Part shown: one piece after another, positions 1 through 11,980 of the stretch
How positions within the stretch are numbered: the first letter of the stretch is position 1
Layout of the letters: every line of letters starts with the position of its first letter
DNA from: Tetmemena sp. SeJ-2015
Taxonomy: Eukaryota; Ciliophora; Spirotrichea; Sporadotrichida; Oxytrichidae
Assembly: GCA_027382625.1 (NCBI GenBank)
Contig: JAJKFJ010022734.1
Span: 124,001 to 188,000, forward strand
Direction of reading: 5' to 3'
DNA length: 64,000 nt
Notes under the pieces: generated by a model
Told to the model about the DNA's origin: nothing
The model's input: only the letters and a program-made list of their open reading frames with translations
The model's database searches: none
Translations under genes and position numbers: made by a program

Positions 1-99
1 ACGGAGGGATGCGTAAGTAAAGTTTCAGAGATTAATTATTTTATAGTGGAGAAACCTATTGATGTTTTGGAATTATAACGGATTATTTCAAAGAGTTGA
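1..99 (+). CDS. Hybrid histidine kinase HK0, C-terminal exons only
   Basis: This is the 3' end of a response-regulator receiver domain, cut by the window edge. Twelve bases of one exon precede a 34-nt GT-AG intron (13-46). The next exon encodes the conserved VEKPIDVL motif, whose Lys is the receiver active-site lysine, and ends at TGA (97-99). One in-frame TAA reads as Gln. The same intron, at the same codon and before the same motif, occurs in HK-A, C, D and E downstream, which identifies this stub as the end of a further array copy. Confidence 0.75.
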
Positions 100-1229
100 A
101 GAAACATAATATGTCCATAGATACATTCTATGTTTCAAATTTTACCCTTTAAATAATCATTTACAATTTGAATATATTTTCTCAGAATTTTATTTGTTTT
201 AATTTATTTATGTCAAGATGAATTAGTTGTATATAAATAAAGAACAATTTTCAAAAATAGAAATAAATACCTGAAGATAATTTGACAAAAATAAAAAGTT
301 TATATTAATCTAATTCCTTCAGAAAAGTTTGAGTCCCATATTTTTAATAATTATCAATTTTAAGTTATATCAATATTTTTTTAAAAAAAATACCCAGATT
401 CAAAGACAAAATGTAAATCTTTAAAGTTTACTTTAGGAATGAGAAAAAATTTGTAGATATAATAAAGCTATCATAAAGATAATTTATATTTAGAGATTAA
501 AATGTGAAAGGATTTTTTTAAAAAATTGAAAAAGATATAAAACTCTTTACAGGCAATAATTCTTTATATTAAAATCTTTCTACGCCACTGCTTGCTTCTC
601 AATACTTCAATTCTTATAATCCCTTAATTGATTAGTTGTTCTTAACTTAATTTAAATAACTTTTCTACCTTAACTCATCTTATTGCTTTAATTTTCTGCT
701 TAAGTTTGAGTTTTACATTTTAAAGGTTATTAAAGTTAACCTTTCTTTAATTCCAATTTACTATATAAAATTGTATTCTAGCAATGATTATGGTTTAAAA
801 GATCTTTGAGAAATAAAAATTGAGTGAACTTTGATGTTGAAGTTTATTTAAAAGCTAGTTCAAGATATAATTAATATATTTGCACTTGCCTAGAATAATT
901 TATTATTTCTTATTATTTGTTTTATTATATATTGTGGAGGAGTTGCCTCAAAGTATTATTAATATTATTACAACCATTATATAAAATCACTAAAATATAA
1001 AGAACATAAAAACAAAGAGAAATGATTCAACTTTTGCTTAAAAAGAATTTTAAAAAAAAAAAAAAATTTTAATTTTTTTGCTTTTTTTTTAAAAAGTTTT
1101 TGGGATTGATTTAAAAATAATATATTAACATAAAATGTTAAAAATTTAAAAAATTAAGGAGTTTAATAAGATAAAGAATAATAATTATTATATACAATTT
1201 ACTTATTCAGGAGAAAAGTAGATAAAGAG
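100..1229. other. AT-rich spacer between HK0 and HK-A
   Basis: No conserved coding stretch is visible. The DNA is AT-rich with long A and T runs, especially 1,045-1,105. The promoter of HK-A should lie here, but no specific motif can be supported. Confidence 0.6.
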
Positions 1230-4200
1230 CACCAAGTGAAAATAATAAACCCAAAAGAAAGAATAATCTAGTCTCAGACAAAGGATATTTTAAATTTATT
1301 AAAGAATTATAATATGATTAAAAAGGAAAGTTTAAATGACCATATTCTTTAGATGAGGAAGACATTGAAGGGAAGTATAATTCTAAGTACAAGGAAATGG
1401 ATCTAAATGAAATAGAGAAAATTATTTTTATACTTAAAATTCACCATTCTAACTTTAAAATGATTGAGGAGGGACTAAAAAGCAGAAAGTCTTTTTAGAA
1501 TAAACGGGTGAAATGGCAAAATGAGGAAAATGCTTTGGCTTAAATATAGTACAAGCATAAAGCAAAAGAGCTTGCTTTTTAGTGTAGATTTCTCTAAAAT
1601 ATTGGTATTATCGCCTTCGTTTTAAAATAAATATAATAAGAAGAAAATCAATGAAGAAATAAAAGTGCTCATAATCTATTTTTTATTTTAAAATTATTTT
1701 TTGTCTTAGAGCCGAAAAAATTCACTAAAAATAGGACAAAATTTCGATAGGATAAATTTTAACTGTAAGGAGAAAATTTTTAATTAAACTTCATTCAGAA
1801 AGAATGGAGGTAGTTTAAATAGTTTATGCAATCTTTCTCTATCATGAAGAGAATAATTTAAGAGAATCTATGATTAATTTGCTGACTATCGTATTATTTT
1901 TTAAGGTAGTTTTTCCCAAAAATTTGCCCCTTTCCCCAAAAATCAAAACCCTAAATCAAAAAATAAAAAAAAGAAACTTTTTTTTCCCCTTCTCGTATTC
2001 AAAAATCAAATCTATTTATAAAAGTTTTTTTTTTAAAATTTTAAAATGCTAATTATAAAATAAAATTGCTTTTAAATTTAAGTTTTAGTTTTCCCCACCA
2101 GGGGCTTGGGGGAGGAGGGGTTTAACAAACTAAAATGCTGCTAATAATAGTTTTAGGTGTTGCTTTTCCCAAAAGGGTAATAAGACCCCCTCATTTTAAA
2201 ATAATGGGTTAAGGAAAAAAAATTTAATTTTAAAAAAAAAATTTAACCCCTTTTTTAAAAATTTAAAGTAAAGTTGGAATTTTTAAAAAGGTTTAAAATT
2301 TGTTTTAAAAATTAAATCGTCTAGGAACCACCTTTTGATTCTTGGTGTGGGCCCGAAGCTATGTCCCTGGCAGCCTAAAAGGGGGGTGTAAACCCCAGCC
2401 ACTATGTGGTGGTGGGGGCGACAGGGTGTGTCTTTTGAGGAAGCCGCGGGCCAGACGATGAGGCCCATGGGTTTGGGATGTCGAACGAGGGCCTTGGCCG
2501 CCAGCACCTCTGCCCCCCTCGCGGTGTCGGGGACCCAAGGGGAGGGGGGGCCGGCGGGCCCAACGGGGATCCAGGTTTTTCCCTAGCCAGCCTTGCATGA
2601 ATGGCGAAAGTTGCAAAAGGAAGACCTCGGGCGGGGTCTTCCCTATGATGCGAAAGTAGGAAGGGCTGAGACAGCGGTGTGTGACCCCATGCTGGTGCAC
2701 TGCTCCGACTATGCTGAGCATCATACCAAGTACCTCGACGGGGCATCCGGCCTGGACGGGGTTCTGTGTGAAGATTGCAAAGCTGTAGTCATACTCTCTG
2801 TAGATGAATAGTATCCCCTCCCGCCAGATGTAGACCTGCCTGACCTCGTCGAGCCCCTTGCACGCCCTATTGCCTGAGGTAGGTGGTGACCTTGAAGTCG
2901 TTGAACAGGCGCATCATGTTCTCTGCATCCTCTTGCAAGTCCTGCTTGCTGAAGTGCGAGTGGTGCCTTTCGTCTCCATCTTGCTTCTGGGGCTCCTCCA
3001 AGTAGAGGCCGCCTGACCTTCCAACGTGCTCTAAGATCGTATTGAGCTCCCATCGAATTGTGAATGGGACTTCCAGCTCATCAAGAGCTCGCGCGATACC
3101 TTCGCTAGTCCTCACTAAGAGGCCGCTTTAAGAATGGCAGTGTACTGGCTCCTCGAAATTTTGAAGGGCGCTGGAGCTCCTGCACGGGAGCCTGACATAG
3201 CTGGCCCAGCTACGTGGCAGCACGACTTAGGAATCTGCCGCTGTGACCTAGGGCAGCTTCGAAGTCCGTGTCAGCGCGCGGGGTTTATACCCCTCTGCTG
3301 CGAGGCGTCTTGGCGAGGAGCCCTAGGGGAAAAGGAGCGCAAAGTTTAAAAGCTGTTTCAGGACTAGAGGGCTGTACCCAGAGCGCAAGAGTCCTCCTTG
3401 TTTATGGTTTACCCAAAGGGGGGGCCTTAAAGGGCGCGAGAGGTGGGGAACCCCCGGGCTCCATCGCTGCAGGCTTGAAACTAATACGTCCCCCTATTTT
3501 TAATTTTTGGTAGCAGCCCTTGGCGGGCGCATGGCCCCCGGATGCCTTTTGAGCCCCTTTGGGGCTTGTGGGACTCTGTGGCAATGCCCCGCACCTGAGC
3601 AGGGCCTGGGCCGTTGGGCCCTCTCGTTTCCCCTGCCCTCGCCTTGGGCGACAGCCATTCCCCCAAACCCAAATCTGGTAGCCCCGCTGGCCTCGCGTTC
3701 CTGATGGGGCACGGGTTTCCCCTTCCCGCAGCGAAGCCGCTGTTTCCATGGGGCCAGGATTTCCCCGGGGCTCAGCGCACGGGGCTGTGCGGCTCAGCCT
3801 TGCGTTTGGCTTGCGCTCTCCAAAATTAAATAGTAAATTATTCCTATTAAATAAACATTTAAATTTTTCCCCAAAAGGTTGAACCATAGCCTGGGAGCCA
3901 CCCCACTCAGCCCCAGCATGACTATAGCGCTCCCTCAGCTTCCTCGAGGTAAGCAGTGTCCAAGACCATACCTTTTCGCTCATGGAAAACATCCAAAACC
4001 ATACCCTCCCTGAAATGTCCAAAAGCATCCCTTTTTTCCCAAAAAAAAAAAACATCCAAAACCATACCAAATTTTCCTTCTTTAGAGTCTCAAGCCATGC
4101 AAGAGGCTCGAACCCGCTGCAGACAGAGAAAGCAACCTACCCAGCGCGAGCCCTACATTTACCAGCGCTATCAGCTTCGGGGACACAAGTTTATGTCCTG

Positions 4201-7200
4201 CAAGATATGGGTCGCCAGCTAATTTAATAGAGAGAGCGCACTATTAAGGGACCCAAGCTCTAATTTAAGCTTATGTAACCCCAATTAATTAAGACTTTAA
4301 CTTATTTTAAAGGAGGACCAGACAGACACGACTTGACTACAGTCATGGGTTTAACTTCAAAAACCCGAGGGGTTTACCAAGGGGCACAACCCCGACTCAC
4401 ATCGTCACAGCAAAACAGCTGGAATTTGAAATTCAGCTCCCAAGGGGGGCCTCTACCCTACCTCAAATTCCAAGGTATGCATTCAAATACTGCTTTAAAA
4501 CCTTTCTACAGCTGGCTAAACACCTGCCCTCCCAAAAAGCGGAACCCGCCCCGCTTCCTGAGGGATTTCCCCTCGGGTAAAAAGCTCCTGATTTAGGACG
4601 GCCGAGTCACCCAGATCAAAGTTCCCAACTACCCTGAAACTCTCCGTGGCGAGCATCTTCGAGATGGGGCGGGGGGGCAAGGAGCTGCTCAAACTACCCT
4701 CAACTTTTACGAGGGCATGGGCGAGCTGCCCCGAGCGCAGCTACATGCTTTCCATACCGGCACTCTCAGGGGGGACTTTCCCATAGAAGCTCGTCCACGC
4801 ACAGCAACAGTCAGAATGTCTGGCAGACTCGAGGAGGGGGAAGCTAACACCATCCGAGGTTAGCCCAGAGATGCTCCGGAGCCTTGAGGCGCAACCCTAC
4901 TACTCGAGTAAGAATTCCGGGGCCCCCCAGATTATGCTTTAGAAAAGAAGGGCAGAGCCCTGGCATTGTTGAAGGTGACCTCTACTGGGAAGCGTCAGTA
5001 GAAGAAGCGCAAGCGGTTTGAGATCAGCTGTGCCTCGAGGGAGCCGGGGAAGACAGCCTCATGGGCGGGAGCGCAATCGGTGGGCTGAAGCCCGCTTTGG
5101 GGGCGGGGTTGGGGGATGCTGGCTTGAGGTTTTAAATAGGGTACTTAAGCTTAAGTTGCTTTAAAATTAATCCTAATCACTCCAACTCTCTGACTCTGTC
5201 TTCCATTCTCCTGAGGCCACGTGCTATTTGGTGGGGCCCGGCCCCGCGAATAGCGCCAGCTATGATGTCACGTGCTAGGCCTGGCTCACCCGGAAGTCCT
5301 CTCGCGCGAGTGCCCGCTTGTAGTGGCCTTTCACTCTGGAAAAAACCTCCTCGATGGGGTTGAAGCACGAGGAGTACGGAGCGTTGAAGATAAACTCAAA
5401 GCCCGACTCAGAGCAAGCCTGGGGGACCGAGGAGAGTGGTGGGCTCTGAGGTTGTCTAGGAAACCCCAAATTTCCCCCGGGGGCGGCCGGGAAAGCCGCC
5501 CCGCTCGGGGTGCGGGGCCAAAAAGGAACAACCCTCCGAAGGGCGAAGCCCTCCAAGCCTGCGTGCGAGCTTATCATGACCAGAGCAGCCATGGTGTCGA
5601 GCTTAAAACCCCCCCCCTTTAGTAGCACTTAGTTTTGGGAGGGGCTTGGCCCGGGCCCGATGGTTTGGCCCTGGGGACGGCTTGAATATCGTTTTGTCGA
5701 AGGAGACGATGTACGCCTTCTCGCTCCCGCTCGGAGCATCTTCCTGTAAAACGCAAACTTGTGTCCTCCGTATTTCCTCCTGCTTGCGCGGCTCAGGCTG
5801 TAGTCACTCCTTTCACCTTGAAAATTTACGCCATCACGCGCGCGATAAGATGCTTCTCAGGGACCCTTGCAGGCATTGACTTCGTGGTGCGGCTGTGAGA
5901 AAGAGGCACAAGCCTGAGAGGCGAGAGGTGCTTCTGCATCTGCCAGAGGAGGTTGTTTGGTCGTTGAGAAGTAGCACAAGTGCCGAAGTCAATGGCGACC
6001 TTAGACTTGGCTTCGAGGCTAACTCCGATGGTGGGGTAGAGCTCCCCTGGCACACTCGCTGGATGGAAATACACTGTCCGGACTTCCTTGTAAGCAGCTC
6101 GGGAATCTCTGAAGTAGAGCAGTAGCCGAGGCTCTACGGCTGTTGCTGCAATGTTTCTGAACCTGCAGCAGGCCACTAGAGCAAGGACAAGCTATGGTGT
6201 CGCAGGCGTTGCTTTCCCATCGCAGTTTAATACCTAGATTGGGCATAGAATTATTTCTTTCTTTACCCTTTATCCTGATTAATCCTTCTTGAATAATGGT
6301 TACGCACATAATCAACTGCTTAAAAATCATTTAACTCATTTTTAATTAAAATAAAGTAAAGTTAGAAGTTAAAGAAGCTATAAATTAGAATTGATATTAA
6401 AACTTTTTTAGTGATAAATTAATTTTTAATTTATCAAATACGTAGGATAAAAGAATCTTTAATTAAGTAGCTTGAACACCAAAAAGAATTATTACTTGCT
6501 GAACATTTTTAATATTTGGATTAATTTTTTCATTAACATTATATCATTGGTATTAGGGACAGTAGTTTGCTAGGTAGCAATCACACAAATAATGAATGAA
6601 TTTATCCAATAATTTTAATTAAGAAATAAAACCAATGAAACTTTCTTTAAGTTAATTCAATAACAGAATTATTAAAAAATAAACTGAAGAGTTAAAAAGT
6701 AAATTTATAAATTATTTTTTCAATTCGGAGAATTTTTCGTAGTTAATTAGCAAAAAGGAATTAAAAGATTTATGAAAAATTTGAAGAGAGGTGAAATGAA
6801 TTGATAATTTATTTAAAAATAGACAATATTGAAATATAGCTTCGTCAGATGAATTGCTATCTTTCTTATAGTTTCATTTCCTGTATGAGTATTCACTTTT
6901 CTAAGTTCTTCTAATATGGATTAAATGATATTTTAAGTTTATCGAAATTTTTAACATCTTTTTAATTTAAAGATAATTAAATAAAAAATTGGGGGCTTTT
7001 TTTAAGAAAATTTTAAAAAAATAAAAAAAAAAGGTTTATAGGATAATTTTCCTCCTAAACTGATTCCAATTATAAAACCTTTCAAAACATTAAGCCTCAA
7101 AATTTAATCCTATTCACTCAGCAAAGTCCTGCACCAAATATAAAATTTATAAATTTTTTAGCTATTTTTTTTCTTTTTAAAAAATCTTTTAAAAATTTTA

Positions 7201-10200
7201 AAATAGGCAATATTTTTTTTTACATAACAGCTTCAGCAAACCCAAGGGGAAAGAGCTGAAAATTTTTATTCCCCTTTATCATGAATAACGGGGGTTTTAA
7301 TAAAAAAATATTGCCTATTTAAATTTCCCTTTTAAATTTTATTTAAATAAAAAAAAATAGCTAAAAATTAATTTTTATTTTCATTATTTTTCTGATGAAT
7401 TGGGTTTTAAAATTTGAGGCCTTTAATTTCGAATGGGCTTCTAAAATTGGGAAGAATCAATTCAGGAGCAAAAATTTCCCCATAAACATATTTTTTACTT
7501 ATTTTTTCAAAAAAAATTTTTTAAACCCCCCCAAATTTTTAAAAATAATTTATAAGACATTGAATGGAAGGATTCATAGTCGAAATAAAGAGACAGCAAA
7601 TATTTGTTTAGTTTGATATGTAAGATAAGAAGGGGGAGTTGTCAAATTTCTTAATCTCCTATTTTTTATATTTATGAATGCATTTCTCTAATCAGAAATA
7701 TAGGGACGTGGCAAAGGCTTTCCTTCACTTGGCATTTTGCATAATGACTACTTTCGACTGGAAGATACTTTTTGCAACCCATGTTAATTTAAATTATACC
7801 CATAAAAAGATGTTGGAGTATGGGGCTTTTCCTATTTTAATATATTATTTTTTATAAAGCATTTCATAAATTTTAAATAAAAAATAAATAAAATTAGATA
7901 AAAACAGATTAATGGTAATGGCTTTGACTTTAAAAGATTTTTTTTTTTTAAAAAATTTTTTTACCCTTTTAGATTTAAAAATTTTAATAATTAATTAAAG
8001 TAAATTTTTTAAAAAAGATTAAAAATTTTAAAAATTTAAAGATTTTTTAAAACACCCAATTATGGATATTTTGACTTTGCTTTAAAAAAATTTTTTTTTT
8101 TTAGATGTTAAATAATAGGATTTGAGAAGTTGCCATATGGAGCTATAGTCAACTTGGCCATTCAGTTCATGATATGCGGGAGGATAGTTCAATACAAGCA
8201 AAGTTTGCAGGAGTCTATGAACTACTTTTTCGAAGAGTTTCAAGAGTTAAGAAATATTCTTGCTTCTTATTCTTCTTATTGAATTATGAGCTGGAGAAAA
8301 ATTTAAGGAAGATCTTGAATCGGCTCCCTCAAGGTATCATAATCTTCGACAAAGATTGTGAAAAAGTGTCCTACATGAATAGGATAGCACAAGATGTTTG
8401 CCAGGCTCAAAATAGCTACAAAACAAACTATGAAAGTGGCTCAGACGACACTAAGTATGGTAAATCGGGAATAGATAGCTATGAGGAGGGAATTTCCTCA
8501 AGCCAAGGGAATACGTCTACAAGGAAGTAAAAGTTTAATAAGAATAAGGATATGGCAGAGGGTCTACGGAATATGAGATGCAAGCTTATTTAGCATGATC
8601 CCACCACTGGAGAGATGGTGAATTAAATATTTTATCAGAAATTATTGATCAAGAAATTATTAATTTTAAAATTTGAAAAAGCTTTAAACTTTTTTAAAAA
8701 TTTATTTTGAAAAAAATTTTTTTTAATTTTTTAAAACTCCAAAAAACCCTTATTTTGGGAATTAAACCTTTATTTAATTTAATGGGGGGAACAAAAAAAT
8801 TAAAAAATTTCTAAACCCCGGACAAAGAAATTATGAAAGGAAAAAAATCATTAAAAACAAGATAAGAAAATTTTTTTTAAATTTTTTTAAAGGGAAAACA
8901 TTTTTGTTAAATAGAAATTCTAAAATCCCCAAATTTCCCCCTCTCAGCTTCTAATCAGGTGTTAGTCAATACGAGCATAATTATATTTTCACATTATAAG
9001 CAGTACTTAAAGAAAGAATGGCGATAACTTTAAAATCTTAAAGCAGCAATAAGAGAGCATAAGTTTTTTGCAGAACATGGTTGAAGATGTAATGGATCTG
9101 AGTATGATGCAGTTTAACAAGCTAAGTATAGAAAATTCCTGGGTCAATCCAGTTGACTTAGCGAGACAAGTTTTCTAAATGCTGGAATTTCAGGCCTCTT
9201 AAAAGAATGTGAAACTCATTGTTGAGAGTAGCTAATCAGTTGTAAAAGAAGAAGAAAATAGATAGAGGAATGTTTCTGATGAGGTGATGAATATATAGAG
9301 TTTTTCTCAAGAGAGTGAAAGAGAGGAAGAAACAAATCCTAGGGATATCCCGTTGAACGAAATTCAAATATGGACAGACAGAAAAAGAATCAAGCAGGTA
9401 ATTTTTATAATCAAATTATTTCTCTGTAATTGCAATTTTATACATAGGTATTACTCAATCTGATAAGCAATGCTCTTAAATTTACTAAAAACGGGACAGT
9501 AAAAGTTAGCATGAGCTTGACAGAAGAAATTGCTCCTAATTCTGAAAATAATTTACAAAATGAATTTTAAAAGGGAAAAGGCTTTTTCAAGAAAAAAAGT
9601 TCAATTTTAAAATTTTTAAAAGGGGGCGCTATTCAAAAAACAAGCAACTTAAAAGCCGAAACATATTTTAAAAGTTACTGTAGAAGACTCAGGCATTAAG
9701 AAAAAAACTTAAAGTTTTCTTAACATTTATCAAACTATATAATTGGCATCAACAAATAAGACCTTGAGAATCTTTTCCGAGTATTTGGAAAGCTTTCTTC
9801 TAGCGCTCACATGAATAAGCAAGGGATTGGACTTGGATTAACTATTTGCAAAAAGATAACTGAGTTGATGGGAGGAGGCATTGATGTGATGTCTAAAGAA
9901 AATTAGGGCACATAATTTGACTTCCACGTCGCCAATAGAAAAGATAAAATTCACACAGAACGATAATGGAACCCCGGGCCCATTTGTTAACAAGAGACAA
10001 TTTCTCCAAGGAGATCAAAATAAGTTCTCATTCAGTGGAACACTGAAGTCTCCATTCAGCGAATTTGAAATAATTTAACTTTTTTTTAAAAGAAAAGAGG
10101 TCTGAAAGCTTTACGGAAAGCAGACCTTAATTAGACTTTATTTTTAAAGAAGACGACAAAGAGAAAAAGGAAAACGGGTGAAAAATTTAAAAATTTCCTT

Positions 10201-11980
10201 TAAAAAATTTAAATCCCTTTTGGGCTAAAAAAAAGAAAAAGAAATAAATGGGGAATAAATTTTTTTAAGAATAAACGAAAAAAAAAAGTTTAAAATTTTT
10301 TTCCCCCTTTTTTTAAACCGTTTTTTAAAAGAAACGGATCAATTAAAATTACTTAAAAGAAAAAAAGATATTTTTTCTTTTTCCCTAGGGGAAAAATTTC
10401 ACGAAATTTTTTTTTTTAAAAAAAATTTTTAAAAATTTTTTTAAAAATTAGAAAAAAACCTTTATTTTTAAGAGCCAAAATTTTATTTTTTTGGTTCTTC
10501 AAATTTTTAATTTAAACGGAGAAATTTTTAAATTTAAAATTTTTATTTTTTTCTTTGGGAACAAACTTTTTTAAAAATTTTGTAAATTATTTAAAATTTT
10601 TAATAAAAATTGGTTTAGATTTCTTTTGAAACAAACTTGCTCCTAACTTTAGTTACCATAGCCTCATATAGAGACAGTAAATTAATGATTTATTATATTT
10701 AAACTCATTTTAGGCTTAGAATGGTTTGGAAGGATTATAAATATTGCAAGAGGTATCTAGAAGGCAAGAATTGCAAGTTAGAAAGTCTTTTGAATTGTTT
10801 CCAGATCTTTCTGAAAATTCGATTAATCCTAAAAACTGATAGTTAAATTTTATCTTTTTATCTATTTCAATAAATAGTGAAGATTTATTAAAGAAAATTT
10901 TGTTATCTAAAGCAATTTATTTATTCATTATTTTTATTTTTTGAACATGAAAATTCGATTCACAACACTTCCTTCGAGAGCTCAGACGACTTGAATAGTA
11001 AAACATATAAGCCAGTTCGAAGGATAAGTTCAAGCAGCTACATCAATCTTGCTTCTGACGAACCAGAACCACTTTATAAGATTAAGAGATAATTTACTGG
11101 TCCTCAAACAGACCAAAATATGAAAGCTAAAACCTATATAGATGGATAAGATGTGGCAGATTCCTTAATGAAGAATAAAAATTTTGACTTTGTATTTGTG
11201 GACTAAGATATGCCTATTCTAAACGGCAGGGAAATGATGAAACAAGTTAGAGAAGATATCAATCTAAAGCGTAATTTGGACTTAAGAAAACTAAATATAT
11301 TCTCTGCACTCTATAAAAAGTTAAATTAAATTATGCAGATTAAAATTTTGCACAGCATACGATTTAAAAACCTTCAAAAATAGTCTGACTTAAAATGACT
11401 TCCCTTTGAACAATTATTGGTCTCAAATGCCGGAATCAATTGATGACGTTCTAAGTGCTTTAGGCTTCAACGGAGGAATTCGTAAGTTATTATAGTTGAG
11501 AATTAAATTAAAATCGGTGATTGGTTAAAATAATAAATAAAGAGTTCAACTTCGTGGCAATTTTTTTACCTTATACACCTCTAGATCTGTATCTTGTTCG
11601 ATAGATTTCAAAAATTAATATGAGTTACTTTTTTAATCAACTTTACAGCAGCTCTCAGCAGCGATAAATGATGTGCGCAAAGTCTCACTTTCGAAATAAG
11701 CTTTAAGATTAAACTTTAGTCTCTTATAACTGTTGACTGAGTGCTCACACACAAAAGCTGCAAGGATATAAAGTTCTTAGAATTTCATGATGAATTGAAT
11801 GGTTTAATTCTAATTTAAATTGGACACACTTCAACTACAACTCATTTATTCCATTTTAATTTAATATCTAAATTAATTTTATTTTCCTCTAAATCCTCAG
11901 CTATAAGAGACAATAATTATTTTATAGTGGAGAAACCTATTGATGTTTTGAAATTAGAGAAATTAATTCAGGCTATCTGA
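1230..11980 (+). CDS. Hybrid histidine kinase HK-A, interrupted and degraded
   Basis: Membrane sensor kinase of a phosphorelay. Recognisable parts in order: N-terminal KEMD region about 1,240-1,440; ELAFQCRFLQN segment about 1,555-1,620; membrane segments near 6,465-6,590, 7,566-7,618, 7,690-7,780 and 8,110-8,240; PAS-like NRLPQGIIIFD about 8,292-8,530; HisKA second helix 9,065-9,180; HATPase with the NALKFTKNG N-box, a GLGL G2 box near 9,835 and ELMGGGIDV; receiver with D-x-DMP near 11,205 and VEKPIDVL before TGA (11,978-11,980). TAA and TAG read as Gln. A GC-rich transposon sits inside it (2,330-6,190). The His phosphoacceptor box (AHDLRTPLN in sister copies) is replaced by AT/C-rich low-complexity sequence about 8,690-8,945, and an in-frame TGA lies near 1,340. 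GT-AG introns: 10,677-10,713 and 11,482-11,927. Probably a pseudogene, or badly assembled. Confidence 0.7.
2340..3115 (-). pseudogene. Protein-kinase-like ORF remnant in the GC-rich element
   Basis: Minus-strand coding remnant with frame slips near 2,880 and 2,820. A stretch near 2,650-2,730 reads MMLSIVGAVHQHGVTHRC followed by LSPSYF, which resembles the alpha-E helix and catalytic loop of protein kinases (xxLHxxGIxHRDLKPxN). The catalytic Asp is replaced by Cys, so it would be catalytically dead if expressed. Upstream, an acidic and charged stretch (VRTSEGIARALDELE onward) has no identified domain. TBE elements of hypotrichs carry a kinase-domain gene, the best precedent. A chance resemblance cannot be excluded. 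Confidence 0.4.
3130..4080. other. GC-rich, low-complexity middle of the element
   Basis: No protein family is recognisable. Long open frames here on both strands are by-products of GC-rich sequence with few stops. Around 3,958-4,070 there is a short imperfect tandem repeat of a CATCCAAAACCATACC unit (at least three copies). Confidence 0.5.
4080..5110 (+). pseudogene. Unidentified transposon ORF remnant
   Basis: A plus-strand frame from about 4,805 to 5,085 stays open if TAG and TAA are Gln. It encodes a basic, glutamine-containing segment (MSGRLEEGEANTIRGQ onward, then GKRQQKKRKRFEIS). An upstream frame (4,095-4,222) contains a CRQRKQ...CKIW arrangement of cysteines and basic residues. Neither matches a family I recognise. 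Position between the kinase-like and transposase remnants suggests a third element protein. Frames are broken. Confidence 0.3.
5165..6180 (-). pseudogene. DDE transposase remnant (Tc1/mariner-IS630 type)
   Basis: Read from about 6,180 down to 5,165 with several frame changes. A segment near 5,700-5,730 (EKAYIVSFDKTIF) fits the first catalytic Asp region of DDE_3 transposases. A segment at about 5,300-5,400 (FIFNAPYSSCFNPIEEVFSRVKGH) fits the conserved NAPYSxxxNPIExxxSxxK block, where the third catalytic acid is a Glu (E of NPIE). The family catalyses cut-and-paste transposition, and in hypotrichs such enzymes also take part in germline DNA elimination. The frame is broken at least near 5,275 and 5,640-5,830, so this copy is unlikely to be active. 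Confidence 0.65.
8292..8530 (+). CDS. HK-A PAS-like region
   Basis: Part of HK-A. The ELEKNLRKILNRLPQG segment followed by IIIFDKD and a variable acidic Ser/Asn-rich stretch is shared by HK-B, D and E directly upstream of HisKA. It resembles the start of a PAS fold (LP.GI.IFD....V.FAN), a common sensory linker in histidine kinases. The assignment is by pattern only. In-frame ATG codons upstream belong to a different frame and are not the gene start. Confidence 0.55.
9692..9749. other. IES in HK-A, pointer GGCAT
   Basis: GGCAT at 9,692-9,696 and 9,745-9,749. Removing 53 bp restores DSGI-NNKQDLENLFRVFG, the HATPase G1-to-F box. HK-C and HK-D have an IES at the same codon. Confidence 0.85.
11305..11353. 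other. IES in HK-A receiver, pointer TGCAC
   Basis: TGCAC at 11,305-11,309 and 11,349-11,353. Removing 44 bp restores KYILCTAYD, the receiver beta4 strand. HK-C and HK-D have an IES here with a different pointer (ACTTT). Confidence 0.85.
11495..11901 (+). mobile_element. 0.4-kb TIR repeat, copy 1 (inside the last intron of HK-A)
   Basis: Flanked by TATA on both sides (11,491-11,494 and 11,902-11,905) and beginning GTTGAGAATT and ending ...CTCAGC, an inverted pair. It inflates the last HK-A intron (11,482-11,927) from the usual 34-37 nt to 446 nt. Relatives lie at 24,239-24,645 (reverse orientation, with similarity over most of its length) and 37,683-38,092. It has no intact ORF, although the interior keeps weak protein-like similarity to copy 2 (SQNFMxNxxV). 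Confidence 0.6.

Larger units (their letters stand above)
2330..6190. mobile_element. GC-rich Tc1/mariner-like transposon remnant
   Basis: A sharply GC-rich block in very AT-rich DNA, lying between the first and second membrane blocks of HK-A, so probably inside an IES. It carries a DDE transposase remnant on the minus strand at its right end, a protein-kinase-like remnant on the minus strand at its left end, and a glutamine-readthrough frame on the plus strand between. That gene content recalls hypotrich TBE transposons (transposase, zinc-finger/kinase protein and a third protein), which is an inference. No C4A4 telomere-like ends are visible. Possible imperfect ends lie near 2,357 (AGCTATGTCC) and, inverted, near 6,190 (AGCTTGTCC), but these are weak. 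Confidence 0.6.

Noticed and set aside
3402..4070. 222-residue minus-strand open frame in the GC-rich element
   Set aside because: Low-complexity GC-rich translation with no motif; overlapping long frames occur on both strands because stops are rare in such DNA.
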